From Nageia nagi (taxonomy: Eukaryota > Pinophyta), in assembly GCA_050084985.1 (NCBI GenBank), contig JBITNC010000001.1:164300001-164364000 (forward strand): 64,000 nt of DNA. Reading direction: 5' to 3'. Positions 12,690-24,749 of this stretch are shown one piece after another. Every line of letters begins with the position of its first letter. Position 1 is the first letter of the stretch. A program made the position numbers and the translations under genes. The notes under the pieces were generated by a model, which saw nothing but the letters and a program-made list of their open reading frames with translations, made no database searches and was not told the DNA's origin.

Positions 12690-15100
12690 CCATTGATTTA
12701 GGATACTCCTCAATCCATAATCCTAGCTTGTCAAAGGGATTACAAAATAACCTACATGGTAGCAACTAGTCGGACCACAAAAATAAATTTTTTGTACAAT
12801 ATAGAATTGAAAGCAAACAAAATATCTACCTTGGGGATGTGAATCAAATAGAATGTTTAGTGATGCTTATGATAAACAATATGTATAACCTAGGAATAAG
12901 GCCCAAATGATAGAAATTTTGGATGAACTAAGGCATAGTTCAAAAGAAATTAATGTAAAAAAGAAAGGGATAATGATAGACGATAACAAAAGAAGAAATC
13001 GAAAGAGCTAGGAGATAAATTTATGGTTAAAATATTTAGAGTTGGTTGGAATGACCAAAGATAATTGATCCAATATGATGAAAAACTTTCCTGCAAGATT
13101 ATTGAAGAAGAAGAAAAGGAAGCAAATAATAAAGAAGAATCAAAAAAGTTGAGTCTTGAGGTAGCTAAGAAGTTATAAGAAGATCTTGAAGCTCAAGATG
13201 ATGATTCTACCATAACAACAAAGAAAAGAAAAGAATTAAGATCATCAAAATCATACAAGAGGTTGAGGAAGAATATTACTTATCCTACTAATGAGGAGTT
13301 ATTTGTTATATATTAGGGTCCTTATGATGCATTTACTTCTCTGGTGAGTCACCATGATATATAAGATGAAGATATTGATATTACTTTCATAGTAAGAGTG
13401 AGAACTACCAACAGAAGATCTAAGAGAAAGAACAATCCTATGGCAGTAGTACCTTTCTCCTACCAAAGGTAGGATAAGCTATTATATCTTAATGTTGATG
13501 ACTCCAATCCTCAAAATACTCCTTCACACTATGATGACATATCTTTATCCCTTCATATTGGAGATACAAAGATAGTTGCTTCAACTCTAGAGCATGATGT
13601 TACTTCGTAAATGCATAATGTACAAGATAACTTGGTTACTATTCAAAAGGATGTCGATGAACGAGAGAACAAGTAAAAGAGGTATTGAATTCTTTCCCAT
13701 TTCAATTTTTATGGGACAATTAAGCCTATCAAAATAGACAAGACTTGAGTTTTAGAAAATTCAGGAGGATAGTAAAGAATAGTATGAGAAAGAGCTCTAT
13801 ATCCTTCTACCCATTCCTAGATAAATTTAATTTGAAACCTCCATAAATATAAAGAACCAAGTATTCAAAATGATAACTTGTGATATGGATTCAACATATA
13901 AATACTTCAAAATTGGTAAATGTATCCCTTTCCTTACAAACTGATAAAATCAGTAGAAAAGATAAGATTAATTATGCAAGAAGAGGGATTTAATGGATGG
14001 ATGCCAATTTTTTGAAGGCCGAGAGACAATGTGAAAATATTGAAAAGAAGATAAAAGCCTTGGAAGAAAAGGAAACATATTATTTATCTAGAATAAAAAT
14101 ACTTGAAAGATAAGTTGATGAACTTGAGAAAGCACTTGAGGCTTAGTCTTCTAAAAAGGCTATTGAAGAGAAGGTTGTAGATCTAAAGGCTAAGAACATA
14201 GATATTAACATCAAGAATACTAAACCAAAGACCTTAGAAGCTAAGTTTGATTAGGAATATAAGGAATAGAAGAGCATTATGCTCAAATTGCAAAGCATCA
14301 AGAGAAAGATAACAAATATGTGGAAAACATTAAACAAATGCATGCTGAATTGTTATCAAAAGATGAAGAGCTAAAAAAATCTAAATATGAGAAGGATAAG
14401 AGCAAGGTGGATTTGAAAGCCTTGCATGATTTGATTGCTAATAGAAAAGCAAAACCTCAAGCTATAAAGGATGTTGTAAGCAAAAAGGAAGACAAGTTAG
14501 AAGAAAAATTAAAGAATCGAACTTCGACTCTGTCACCTAGTGAACAAACACTAACCTTACCAACTCTACAACTAGCTACCTTGAGAAACATGAAAGATAA
14601 ATATTGGGTTAAGTTTACTCATAAGGCTAACACTATTTTTTTTGCATGCGATTATGTTATTCATTGTAAAAAATTATTGAATAAGCACAAATCTTTCTTT
14701 GAAAACAAAAGAGATGTTATCATCCAAAGGGAAACATAATCCCATGAGCTTGCAAGAGTGCTCAACAAGGTGGTCGCTCCTCAAATTCAAGAATTATAAG
14801 AGGAGGATTATGAAGAGATGATACCCTTGATCGTAAAGTTCAATAATCTTACTCATATCATTGATTATGGAGAAAAATATATAAATATTTTATTGAAAGA
14901 ATTGACAAATTATCAGATGGTTTGAGGATTATACATAGAAATGACATGTGTATTCTTTACAATGATGATGGTTCCCTATATTATTTAGATAAGGTGAAAT
15001 CCTTAGGTGAAACTAATGTAGCATATTTAAAAGAGTTTTAAGACTAGTCCATTGATAATTTTGATGAAAAATTATTGTAATACAATAGTGAAATACGCAA
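12690..15100 (+). pseudogene. Decayed coiled-coil, lysine-rich reading region (gag-like?)
   Basis: From about 12690 the plus strand reads in broken segments rich in K, E, L and S, with repeated heptad-like spacing. The longest open part (14320-14739, 139 residues) begins MENIKQMHAELLSKDEELKK and is predicted to form a coiled coil for roughly its first 70 residues. A short hydrophobic and cysteine-containing tail follows. The reading continues with stops to about 15100. I do not recognise a family. Location among gypsy-like repeats and similar composition near 7180-8980 suggest the gag-like product of a non-autonomous element. A decayed host coiled-coil gene is the alternative. Confidence 0.4.
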
Positions 15101-17640
15101 GGTGGAATATTGGGTGAAAGAATTGGTCCAATTTTATCCTATAATTAGTAACCAATGGGTAAATCAATTTGTTTCATTTTAATTTTCAATACCAATTGCC
15201 ATTATGCCTTTAGATTAGGAGTGGATTTGTGTCCAAGCAATTTTAAAAAAAGAATAAAGCAACCTAAAAATGTTGTTTCTGAGTTCACTATTTGGCAGCA
15301 TAAATTAACCAACCATTTGATAGAATGTATACACATTTTTAAATTTTGAAAGGTATAAGAGAATTGATTATAATATATAATTCATGGCTTCATTCATTTT
15401 GTAAAAGTATACTAGGATATATATTTAGTCATATTTTTGCAATGTTCCATATTGTACATTATCAACAGACTAGTCTTATAACATGAGTGAACTTTGCTGG
15501 AGCATGGATACATTGTAATGATTTTTACCTATGTATAATGAAATTGTACATAATAACTATTCTATCATGAAGCAACAACAATGAATCCTAAATAATTCTA
15601 TCAAAGCACGAGAATATTGGAATTGATAACCATTTTGAATATGGTTGTAGTTTCATAGAATAGGTTTTTATTTAACTTTCTCGATTAATGGTAAACTATA
15701 GTGGCATATTGTATTTTGATTTCCTTGTAAATTTTTAGAACTTATACTTAATGCATTTTGCTGAAAAGTACCCATGTTAGATTTCTTGTATAGAATAATT
15801 GGTGCCAAGTTCAAAACTAAAGATTTAAGTAGTGATAACATTTAAGGTTGCCTTGGCTATGTTGAACAAACTTGCAATGATATGGAACTTTCAATAAGAG
15901 ATGGAAATAAGCTAGCAAGAAAATATTTGATAGATTTTGTAATGATTAGAGACATATTTTGTAGTTGATGATAACTACTGATAGTTAGAAGATGATGTAA
16001 GTCAATTAGTTAGTTATTTTTGTTACAAGATATTTTTAAATGATCAGGCTATATATACAGCCTTGATCAATGAAACAATGATTGAACATTGTAGATATTT
16101 TCCCCTAAATATGTAACTTGCACCTTTTACCATGCTTAATGAATTGATCTTCTTGATCTCTCTATTATGATTTTATTCATATTATTATTAGATTGTTATG
16201 TAATATATTTATTTACACTTCATATATGTTGAATTGAATCAATAATTAATTTGTATCTATAAATCATTCCTTTAAGATTGGTTGCTTGCAATGTCGTTTA
16301 CTCTTTTATTGGTTGTTATATTGAATGTTACTTCTAGCATGGGTATGTTGTAATGGATGCATGGGTTGGTCCATAGCATTCATTTCTTTCTTGCACCTTA
16401 TCCTTTTATGATCCTTTCTTATTCCTTATCATTTTGTTTCTTTCCCTTATCCTTTGATAAATAGTCTGATCAAATTGAAAAAGTAGAACAACCAACTCCA
16501 GAGATTGAATTATCTAGTAGAGTAATTCTTTCAATCGAGTATACTTTGGTAGTAGTATTTTTACTAGCAATTAATGAGCTCTTACAAGAAAATATTAGGA
16601 TTTTAATATTTTTAAATTAGCTAATATTTGGATCCCTAAAAGGGGGGCCATTCACCCTAAAATTATAGTCAGGTATTAATTTTATGTGTCCAATTGCCAA
16701 AAAATCAACATATGATATGTATATGGTAAATTTAATTTTAAAGGCTATATTTTCATGCAAATTTTGAAATTGATTTGCCTTGGTTTCTATAGGTGTTTTG
16801 GTCTGATCCTTAGGAATAAGCCTATTTGGTAGTGACACATGGGTGTGTGAAAATTACACAAATATTATCAACATATACTAGAAAAGGAGATATAGTAGTC
16901 TTCCTTGAAAAAGGAATTGATGTCAAAAATGCTTTTTGAAAGGAGCAATAAGCTTGAATACCCAACTTCATTGTTGATTGAGGAAAATCAATATGATTGT
17001 GAGGAAATGTTCTTCTAAAGTAGTTCATTAAGGGTTAACCTTAATATTTTGTACAAACAAATATTGGGGTAAAATTCCATTATGTAGTTTTTGTTAAATG
17101 TATATGTAGTGAAAATATTTCAAGGGAGTCATATTTTTCCATTTAGTTTTACCCTTTTCTAATGCTAGCAAGGTTATGATCATAAGTATTTTTTTTTCTA
17201 TTTGATTCTATATATGCTTTTTAAGAGCTAATCTTAGGTAGGATACAACTTTTTTTGGTTTCACAACTCAAATCTAATTCTATAATGCCTTATACAATTT
17301 TAATGTATTCTTGGTAATCTGGAAATTTTATGTGGTTGTGAGTATTTTTTAAACAAATTATATTTTCAAATATGGGAATTATTATAATGAATTTTAATAT
17401 TTAGTAAGCTTAAACACTCCGCTCAAAGAGTAATGGAATAGTAAGTGTAGGAATTTCCTAGAAATAGTTTAAGTTTGGCTACTTGCATCTCTAAAGAAAC
17501 CAAGTATAATCCAACTCTTTATGCTCTTCAACATATCTTAAACTCCTACAAACCTACATTTTCAATAATGCCCTTTTGAAGGAAAATCTCCTTCATTAAC
17601 TCATAAATTGCACTAGATATAAATTTCACCCTTCCACACA
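15101..17640. other. AT-rich stretch with no recognised gene
   Basis: Both strands hold only short unrelated open stretches. No transposon domain, LTR end or RNA gene was recognised. Confidence 0.45.
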
Positions 17641-18480
17641 TAAATTTCTATAGCACATATGTATTCGCATCCCATAAACATGTATGTTAATTATGGAAGT
17701 TTGACATACACTTGCAAATTTTTCAAGTGTATGATTGAACAAGATGTATTCTCATGGAAAATGATAATTTCATGTTACTAAACATATGAATTTTCTTAGA
17801 TAGGTATTGATATAATTTTACCAAATGCAACAAATAGAAACAAGAGTTTAACTAAACTAATTCACCTTTACCAGCATCCATAAAACATATTTCAAACTAG
17901 GAGATTTACAATAAGGTTGATATATATATACAAGACTCTTTAAAAGAAAATTTATGTCAAACGTTATGATCATGAGTGCCTTGATAGACATATATGAAAA
18001 ATATAAAATCATAAAGAAGCAACACTAATTGTTTGACAAGATAAATGATGTATACATAGTTTCATGGACTATAATGATTATAAGGTATGCAAGAAAAGGA
18101 TTTTCTAATAGGACCTAAATACTTCTAACTAGATGTAACTATCAAGTGTAAAACCAAAATCTATAACCTTTACCAATATTCTTCCACCATATGCCACCAT
18201 GGGAGCTCTAGATGAAGGCATGGAAATCCATCAAAGAGTAGTTAACAATGGGTTTTATCTAATTTTATAATTATGAGTACCTTGTTAGATATGTATTCAA
18301 AAAAATGGAAGAATACACAAGGCAACTATTTGACAAGATGTATGATGCAAATAGAGTTTCATGGAATGCAATGATTGAAGGATGTACAATTCATGGCTAT
18401 AAAAACCTTGAACTCGTTAATTTAATAAAGCAATTAAGAACCAACCCTAATAGCATAACTAACCTGAAACAATAATATTT
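17641..18480 (+). pseudogene. PPR protein relic (PLS type)
   Basis: PPR proteins bind organelle RNAs one base per repeat. The plus strand gives several PPR signatures in order. The first is a repeat ending in a block like IEQDVFSWKMIISCY (near 17730). Next comes VKPKSITFTNILP, then GALDEGMEIHQRVVNNGF (about 18150-18260), then a block containing LFDKMYDANRVSWNAMIEG (about 18320-18380). The GMEIHQRVV text is typical of the L motif in plant PLS proteins. Stops and frame changes separate the blocks and no start or C-terminal E/DYW domain is intact. It is a dead copy. Confidence 0.7.
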
Positions 18481-19254
18481 ATTATAAAATAAATCATAAT
18501 GTGAATGGTTAGTATGTTTATATCTCTTTGAATCCATATAGATGACTAATAAATTATGTATTTTATTTAAAGCTAAAATGCAATCTATAATAGATGCATA
18601 TTTGTTTCATTAATTATTTGAATTTAGTCATAGAAAATACAATAAAAATAAACTATATGAAACAAAAACCAAAACATATATAACTTAAGAATGTGTTTAG
18701 TAAAATATCAAATAAACATCATGAAAAGAACAAAGAATAACTTAAGAATGTGTTTTGTAAAATATAACATTATATTATGGAATTTTAAAACTAAATTATC
18801 CACTCAAAACCAACCCAATTTCACTTTTATTTATGTAGTTCTATTTATAATTAAAAATTTTGAAATTTCAAATACTCTACATAATTTAAAATTTTTAAGT
18901 TATCACAATTAACCTCTTGAATATTTTCAAATGGCCATAGTCACGATTTATCAACTCTTATTTATCACTGAATATATGAAGTTCAATCCCAAAATATAAA
19001 AACACCAAAATATTTGAATCATAAAATAATCTTAAATATAAAATCCAACATGGTCCTTCTAAATCCTTGATTTAAGCAATCATATACATAATACAATAAG
19101 GGATATGTCAAGGATGGTAGAAAAAGGGAATACTATCACCCAAAATTGAAAAAAAAAAACTAATCTTATAAGGATAACATGTTTTTAATGAAATTTTATA
19201 CCAATAGCTCACAAAATTTAACATTAAAAATTATTTGGATTATTTCTTAGCAAA
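18481..19254. other. AT-rich spacer between PPR relics
   Basis: No coding similarity is recognised. Two near-repeats of AAGAATGTGTTT (near 18688 and 18744) are the only local structure noticed. Confidence 0.4.
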
Positions 19255-19650
19255 ATACTAATAATTATTTAGATAAGATGTATGATGTAGACATGATTTT
19301 ATGGATTGTAATTATTAGAGGATATGCAATTCATGGCTATAGAAAGGATGGCCTTAAAACTCTTCCATATAATGAAGCTAAACTTGGGAACCAACCCTAA
19401 CAATATAACCTTTATATTACTTAGGAACGAACCCTAATAATATGATTGACACTTTATTGCATTACTACTAGGATGAATCATTATATACGTATTGTTGTTC
19501 TTATACATGCAAGTTATCTTGAAGAAGATTTGAAATTGATTTCCAACATACCCATAAAATATGGATTGGGTGTATTAATATGATTTTCTTGATGCTTGTA
19601 AATTAGATAAGAATGTGAGAATATGAAAACTTGTATCAATTTTTTTCTTG
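19255..19650 (+). pseudogene. PPR relic, C-terminal repeat and E-like region
   Basis: The plus strand reads a PPR S-motif remnant (DKMYDVDMILW, near 19275) followed by YAIHGYRKDGLK. A later segment near 19510-19560 resembles the E region (SYLEEDLKLISNIPIK). Stops are frequent. The text is close to that at 18312-18420 and to the array at 24.9-26.5 kb, so all derive from the same PPR family. Confidence 0.6.
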
Positions 19651-19827
19651 TTCTTGGTCATTCAAGAAAATAGAGGAATTAAAATCACATTTGGATGTTT
19701 CCTAGGTTGTTTCCTTATAATAAGTTGGTATGTGTGTTTAGATATACCAAAAAACATGTTATAAAAGTATGATATGTATGTTATAAATTATAATTAAAAT
19801 GCTTATGCAATAATATTATATACTAAT

Positions 19828-19906
19828 ATGGTCGATCCATAAGAGAAAATTCTACTAGATTTGTATAATGCAATCCTAGTAGAATTCACTCTCGTGGGTT
19901 GGCCAT
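19828..19906. repeat. Imperfect inverted repeat, 35-bp arms
   Basis: 19828-19862 pairs with 19872-19906 around a 9-base loop. Both arms, read inward, share AATTCTACTAG and about three quarters of their bases. It could fold into a hairpin. It may also be the remains of a transposon end, since a purine tract (TAAGGGGGAG on the minus strand, near 19925-19935) lies just outside. Confidence 0.6.
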
Positions 19907-20068
19907 TTAGATTGCAAATGATCTCCCCCTTATTTATTCTACTTAACATTATTGCACATATTTTGTATCTTTATTTATATAAAATTTAGTAATGAAGTTG
20001 ATATCAACACATGTACATGGGAAATCTTCAGCCTCATTTACAAAATTTCAAAAACTCATGAAAAAAAT

Positions 20069-21270
20069 TGTAACGACCCATCCAATTGCATTGTTAAGAT
20101 TTGAATACCATCGAGGTCCTAATGAGATTTAATTTGAATTAAGATATGTAATTATGATTTTTGATATGCTTTATCATATCAGTTTGATGTTGGCTTCAAG
20201 ATGTTTTGGCACAGGTCACAGGTTAAACCAAGATGGAAAGTGTGGAAAAGATCCAAGGAACCAAGGGTGAATTGGTGATAGGAACGGAAGCGTAAGAGTG
20301 AGAAAATAATTGATGTTGGTTCACTAATAAACCCTAATGGCCATAGTAAATCATGTAGCTTCATGGTAGAATAATTATTCATGAATGTTAATTTTCATGA
20401 TAAATGTGTGTTTGTGAATGTGTTTGGAGTAACAATTATCCTGCAGATTAAGGTAACCATCACAAGTAAGATGCATGGTTGATTTCTTATTGTGAATTTT
20501 TGTAATTTAAATTCGAAAAGGGAGGGAAAAGAATATTCCCTTTCTTGTAATTAGAATTTTTACTTAGATTTATTAGTAAATTAAAGTGAAAATTAAAAAA
20601 ACAAGAAAAGTTAGAAAGGACTAAGGTCACCTTGTGATGTTACAAAATATTTAATGGTTGATGAAAATAATTGAGTAATGACCCTACTTATTTTTGTTTT
20701 CTCATGTTATGTATGAAAAATAGTTGCCACTAATTTTTTAGTTAATTAAAAAGGTTTGAAGGTATTAAATTTCATTTCAATCATCAATAACTTCAATCAA
20801 CCTACCCCAAAAATTATTGAAGGGATGAGGAGACGTTCATTTGGATACACTTGAACCTCCTTGGCTATAAATAGGAGGGTGGAAAATTAGGAAAAATACT
20901 TGTCTCTTATTATTTTATTCTTGTTATTCTCAAGCTTTGGGTGTAGATTTACATGAAGAAAATAAATATTTCTCCCTCTCCAAGTTCAAATGCATTCTTT
21001 TGCATTTCTAATATGCCTAGTTAAAGTAGTCTTATTTTGATGTTATTTAATAAGTTGTGTGAAAAGTATTATTTAATAAAGTTTTATAAAATTAATTATT
21101 GATAGAGGTATTATACCATTTGAAGGGACATATTGATTATATTTCTTGACATGTTTCATATGAAGGTTGGTACCTTATCTTTTCTTTAAAAAAGTAATAG
21201 AGTGGGATCCTATTAGTTTTTCTTTATTTTATTGATGGGAAGTCTCAAGTACAAATATGTTATATATTTT
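20069..21270 (+). repeat. LTR of the gypsy-like family (second element)
   Basis: Begins TGTAACGACCC and tracks the 10564-11410 copy, then runs further. TATAAATA lies at 20866-20873, followed by GGAGGGTGGAA. No purine tract precedes it, so it is more likely a 5' or solo LTR than a 3' LTR. At about 20337 it holds the uninterrupted version of the site into which the 983-5202 element inserted in the first copy. Confidence 0.7.
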
Positions 21271-22569
21271 TTTAATATATAGATAAGCTTAGTCAATTAA
21301 TTCTCTTATGTTGGCTCTACTCCCTATTATATGTTCTTTCATGATTAGCAACCACATTAGTTGATGTAAAACCTTTTTCATTTACTTTTTGACAAATCAT
21401 AATGGCACGTTGGAAACATATTGGCAAAGGATTCAAAGTTTGGTCTTACTTTTAAGTGACCTTTTCAAATCCCATTCTTTTTATATGTATCCTACCATCA
21501 TTATAGCCAATGAAGCTTGTCTAATAAGAACTATTGTCAAACGATTCCTAGGCCTTGTGTATAATTTTTCATATATCAAGCATTCACAACCACATTATTC
21601 AATGAGAAACCATTTCAATAGATCTTTGTATCTTTTTTTAAACTCCTAAAATAGGCATATGTCAAAAATATTTTTTAGAGCTATTGTTGTATGCCCCTCA
21701 GATATCCAGTTTGTGCATACATTGTTATCATGGTAGACAATGAAACCTGCATATGATCAAAACAATTCCAAAATCATGTATCGCATATAAATCTTTGCAT
21801 CCATAATGTCTAATGAGAAATATTTTCTAAAACTTTTGATGGATCACCATACCTTCTTTTGAACTCACGCAATGACATATGTTGGAAGAATGTTAAATCA
21901 AAAGTTGAAGGGTTTGAAGGCACATTATATGAGGTCACATTCCAATGAGAAGCCATTTTAGCTTCATTTTGATATACCTCCATATCTTTTTCTTAATCTT
22001 CCATGATGGCATAATGTTATAAATCCCATTCTTTTATTGAATTCCATGAATAAAGGATGCAACACATTGTTATCAAATAATTTTTTGGACTTGTGCATTT
22101 ATAATCACAATATCTATTGAGAAACCATCCTCACTACTCTTTGATGGACTTCCATACCTCCTTCTTGAGTTCACACTATGTCTCATAGTAAGAGAATGCT
22201 GGTAAAGGTTGTAGAGTTTGACTTTACATCTGTCCATTGTATTTATTTGAAGGCATTTACTTAGAATCCACTCTGCATATACATTATGTAAATCTTTGAC
22301 TATCTACACTATGGTCTCTGTTTGCAATTTTTATCACAAGAAGTATATCAAAGAACCATTGAAATGTCCACACATATTACTCTATATTTTCCAATTATTT
22401 GATTAGTAATAATATATGGTGGCCAAAAGTTGAATTATTTATATTGAATAATGAATATATTACATTAATAAGGTGAATTTGATATTAAATTATTAAGTAT
22501 GAGGCAAGGTAAGAAACCATCTATTTATAGAAATATTAGTTATTTAAATAGATAGTACATTTTACATTC
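21271..22569 (-). pseudogene. PPR-like relic on the minus strand (probable)
   Basis: Four similar blocks near 21599, 21808, 21943 and 22113 carry the same text, each around a word like AATGAGAAACCATTT followed by a CCATACCTCCTTCTTGA-like word. On the minus strand the last word encodes a segment close to LKKEGMEVHQRVV with frame breaks, the PPR L motif. Spacing (about 209, 135 and 170 bp) is irregular. This is weaker than the plus-strand PPR relics. The block interrupts the surrounding gypsy-like LTR sequence. Confidence 0.4.
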
Positions 22570-24620
22570 TTAAATGAATAGAGACTAATTTTTTGAGAAT
22601 GTATAAGATGATATTTGAAGCATCATGTAATTATGATTTTTATTTTGAGCAAAAGTACCAAGAAAGGATTTATTACAATCAAGGAAGGGAGGACCCAAAT
22701 CCTCCTAAGGTCCATAAGAATAGTTTGAGTGATATTCATTTGCATCATGGTCAAGAATTTATAATGGGTTGTCTTGATCCTCAAACTCTATACCATTCCT
22801 AGTACTCAACCCAATTCTACATCAATCCTTGGAAAGAAGCTTGATAAAGAATGATGAAGACTCGACAAAGATGTATTGAATATCGATGGAGGTGTTTCTA
22901 CAATGAGGCAAACATGTCTTAATGAACAAATTGCTATGGCATGGCTTGTAAATAGGACCTATTTATCTTAGGATCATTTGTAATTATTTTTACTCCTTTG
23001 GTATTAAATTATGTTTGTAATGAAAGGTAGTTTCAGGAAATTGCATTAAGGAATAGATGGTTTTAAGAGATTCTTAAGTTGAGAATTTAAAGTTAATAAT
23101 TAGATGCATCTTATTAATTCAATGTCTCTTGTTCTCTTGCTTTGTCTAAAACATTAATGAATGTATGTTGAAATTAAATAGGGTTAACAATACCATCGAA
23201 TTTTCATGACACATAATAAGAAATAAGTATAGTATGTGACTATAATATGAACATTTTATCTATTAGAAATTGAAACATATTTTTGACCAATCATGTTTAC
23301 AAAGATATCTAAATTTAGGAGATTGATAAGGTCAATAACCATAATAAAACCCAATAGATTGGAAAAGATCCCAACTAAGAATTATGGTACCAAATTGAGG
23401 TTTGGAATAAATTAGGAAATGTTAGAGATCCTTAGGATTAAAATGGGAATGAATGGGATAGTTTGAAATCCTATGGGAACACTTGGAAATACTTGGATAG
23501 TCAAACAAGGAAACAAGATTAACATGAAATGAAGGCTAAGAAGGAAAAACTCTAAGAAATTGATTCAACCAAAAAGAAACCTTTGGATGGATTTCATACT
23601 AAATATGAAATGGAATATTCATTAGTTGAACCTTTCCCACTAAACGATGTTCTAAAAGAATATTCCTTGAGGCATGGACCACTTCGTACCCCACTCCCTT
23701 TATAGCAATAGCTAACTTTAGTGTCATGTACATTATCAAACAATAATATGAGAACTTTTATAAAGTGGTATTAATTATGCAATACCATGCATATGGGATA
23801 TTTGTAAATCTACAAATCTGTTGTGATTTCCTAAATAAGTTATTTTGATTCTTCCTATATACAATATGGTATCATTAGGTCATGAGTGGTTTATACTTTA
23901 TAACCTTGCTTAAAATCAATTATACTATACAAACCACTTGAGGGTATTGTTTTGATACCCATGGCTCCCTAAGATATGGGCATGAGGATGTAGGATTCCA
24001 TGGTTAGCCTAACCGATAGATATGGGTAGGCTAGTGTCTCATGTCCTCGATAGGGTGTCAGATGAGGATAGCAATTGATAAAACTATAATTACTGGGTGA
24101 CGATAATTTAGTAGTCATACTAATTTCAATCAAGCACATAAGAGTATAATGGTTGTTGCATAGGATATGATGTTTCCTACTCATAAGGAAGTTTTCCTAG
24201 GATAATTATTTGCTCCTATGAGTCGTAGGGTTATCATCGGGTGAAGATGTGTAACCTAGTGGATGTATGTTTTCTCGGGTGATATGGGCCCCAAGTAGGA
24301 AACCACTATGTCATGTCCAAGATGTATACTAAATAGTTTTTGAAGTGAAAAAGGTAAGGTCACATTTAATATGTCTCCTCAATGGGATGAGCATTATGGA
24401 GTGAACACCAAAAGAGTTTTAATTAGGGTTGGATAATTTGGACTTTGTCTAATCTTGCCATGTGGGTGTTGGCTAGCTAGTAGCATTGATAAACTTATGT
24501 GGATTGTTTGAATCCATTCCTAGATCTTTCAAGTGTTTAAACTAAATAAATACAAATTAGGTTTGAAATTTAAGGTTTTGGATGTTTAGAATAAGATGAT
24601 GCGCTACAAAAATTCTCAAG
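22570..24620 (+). mobile_element. Remnant of gypsy-like element (LTR tail and 3' internal block)
   Basis: About 23340-23520 matches 5880-6060 near the end of the first element's 5' LTR (shared word GATCCTTAGGATTAAAATGG). About 23960-24560 matches the conserved 3' internal block at 9930-10540 (shared word GATATGGGCCCCAAG). The large internal region between them in the first element is missing here. An open stretch at 22593-22802 has no recognised similarity. No coding domain was seen. Confidence 0.5.
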
Positions 24621-24749
24621 ATACCACAAGCATTATCTATATTCTAATGAAGAATGATTAGCTTTTAAGGGTAAAACAAATATTAAAACACTCCTTTCAA
24701 AGAAACATAAATAATAATTTGAATAACATGAAGTTGTCCAAGAATGCAT

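Noticed and set aside
14320-14739. 139-residue coiled-coil reading as a real gene
   Set aside because: Coding-like text extends both ways with stops, so it is a surviving piece of a longer dead frame, not a complete gene.
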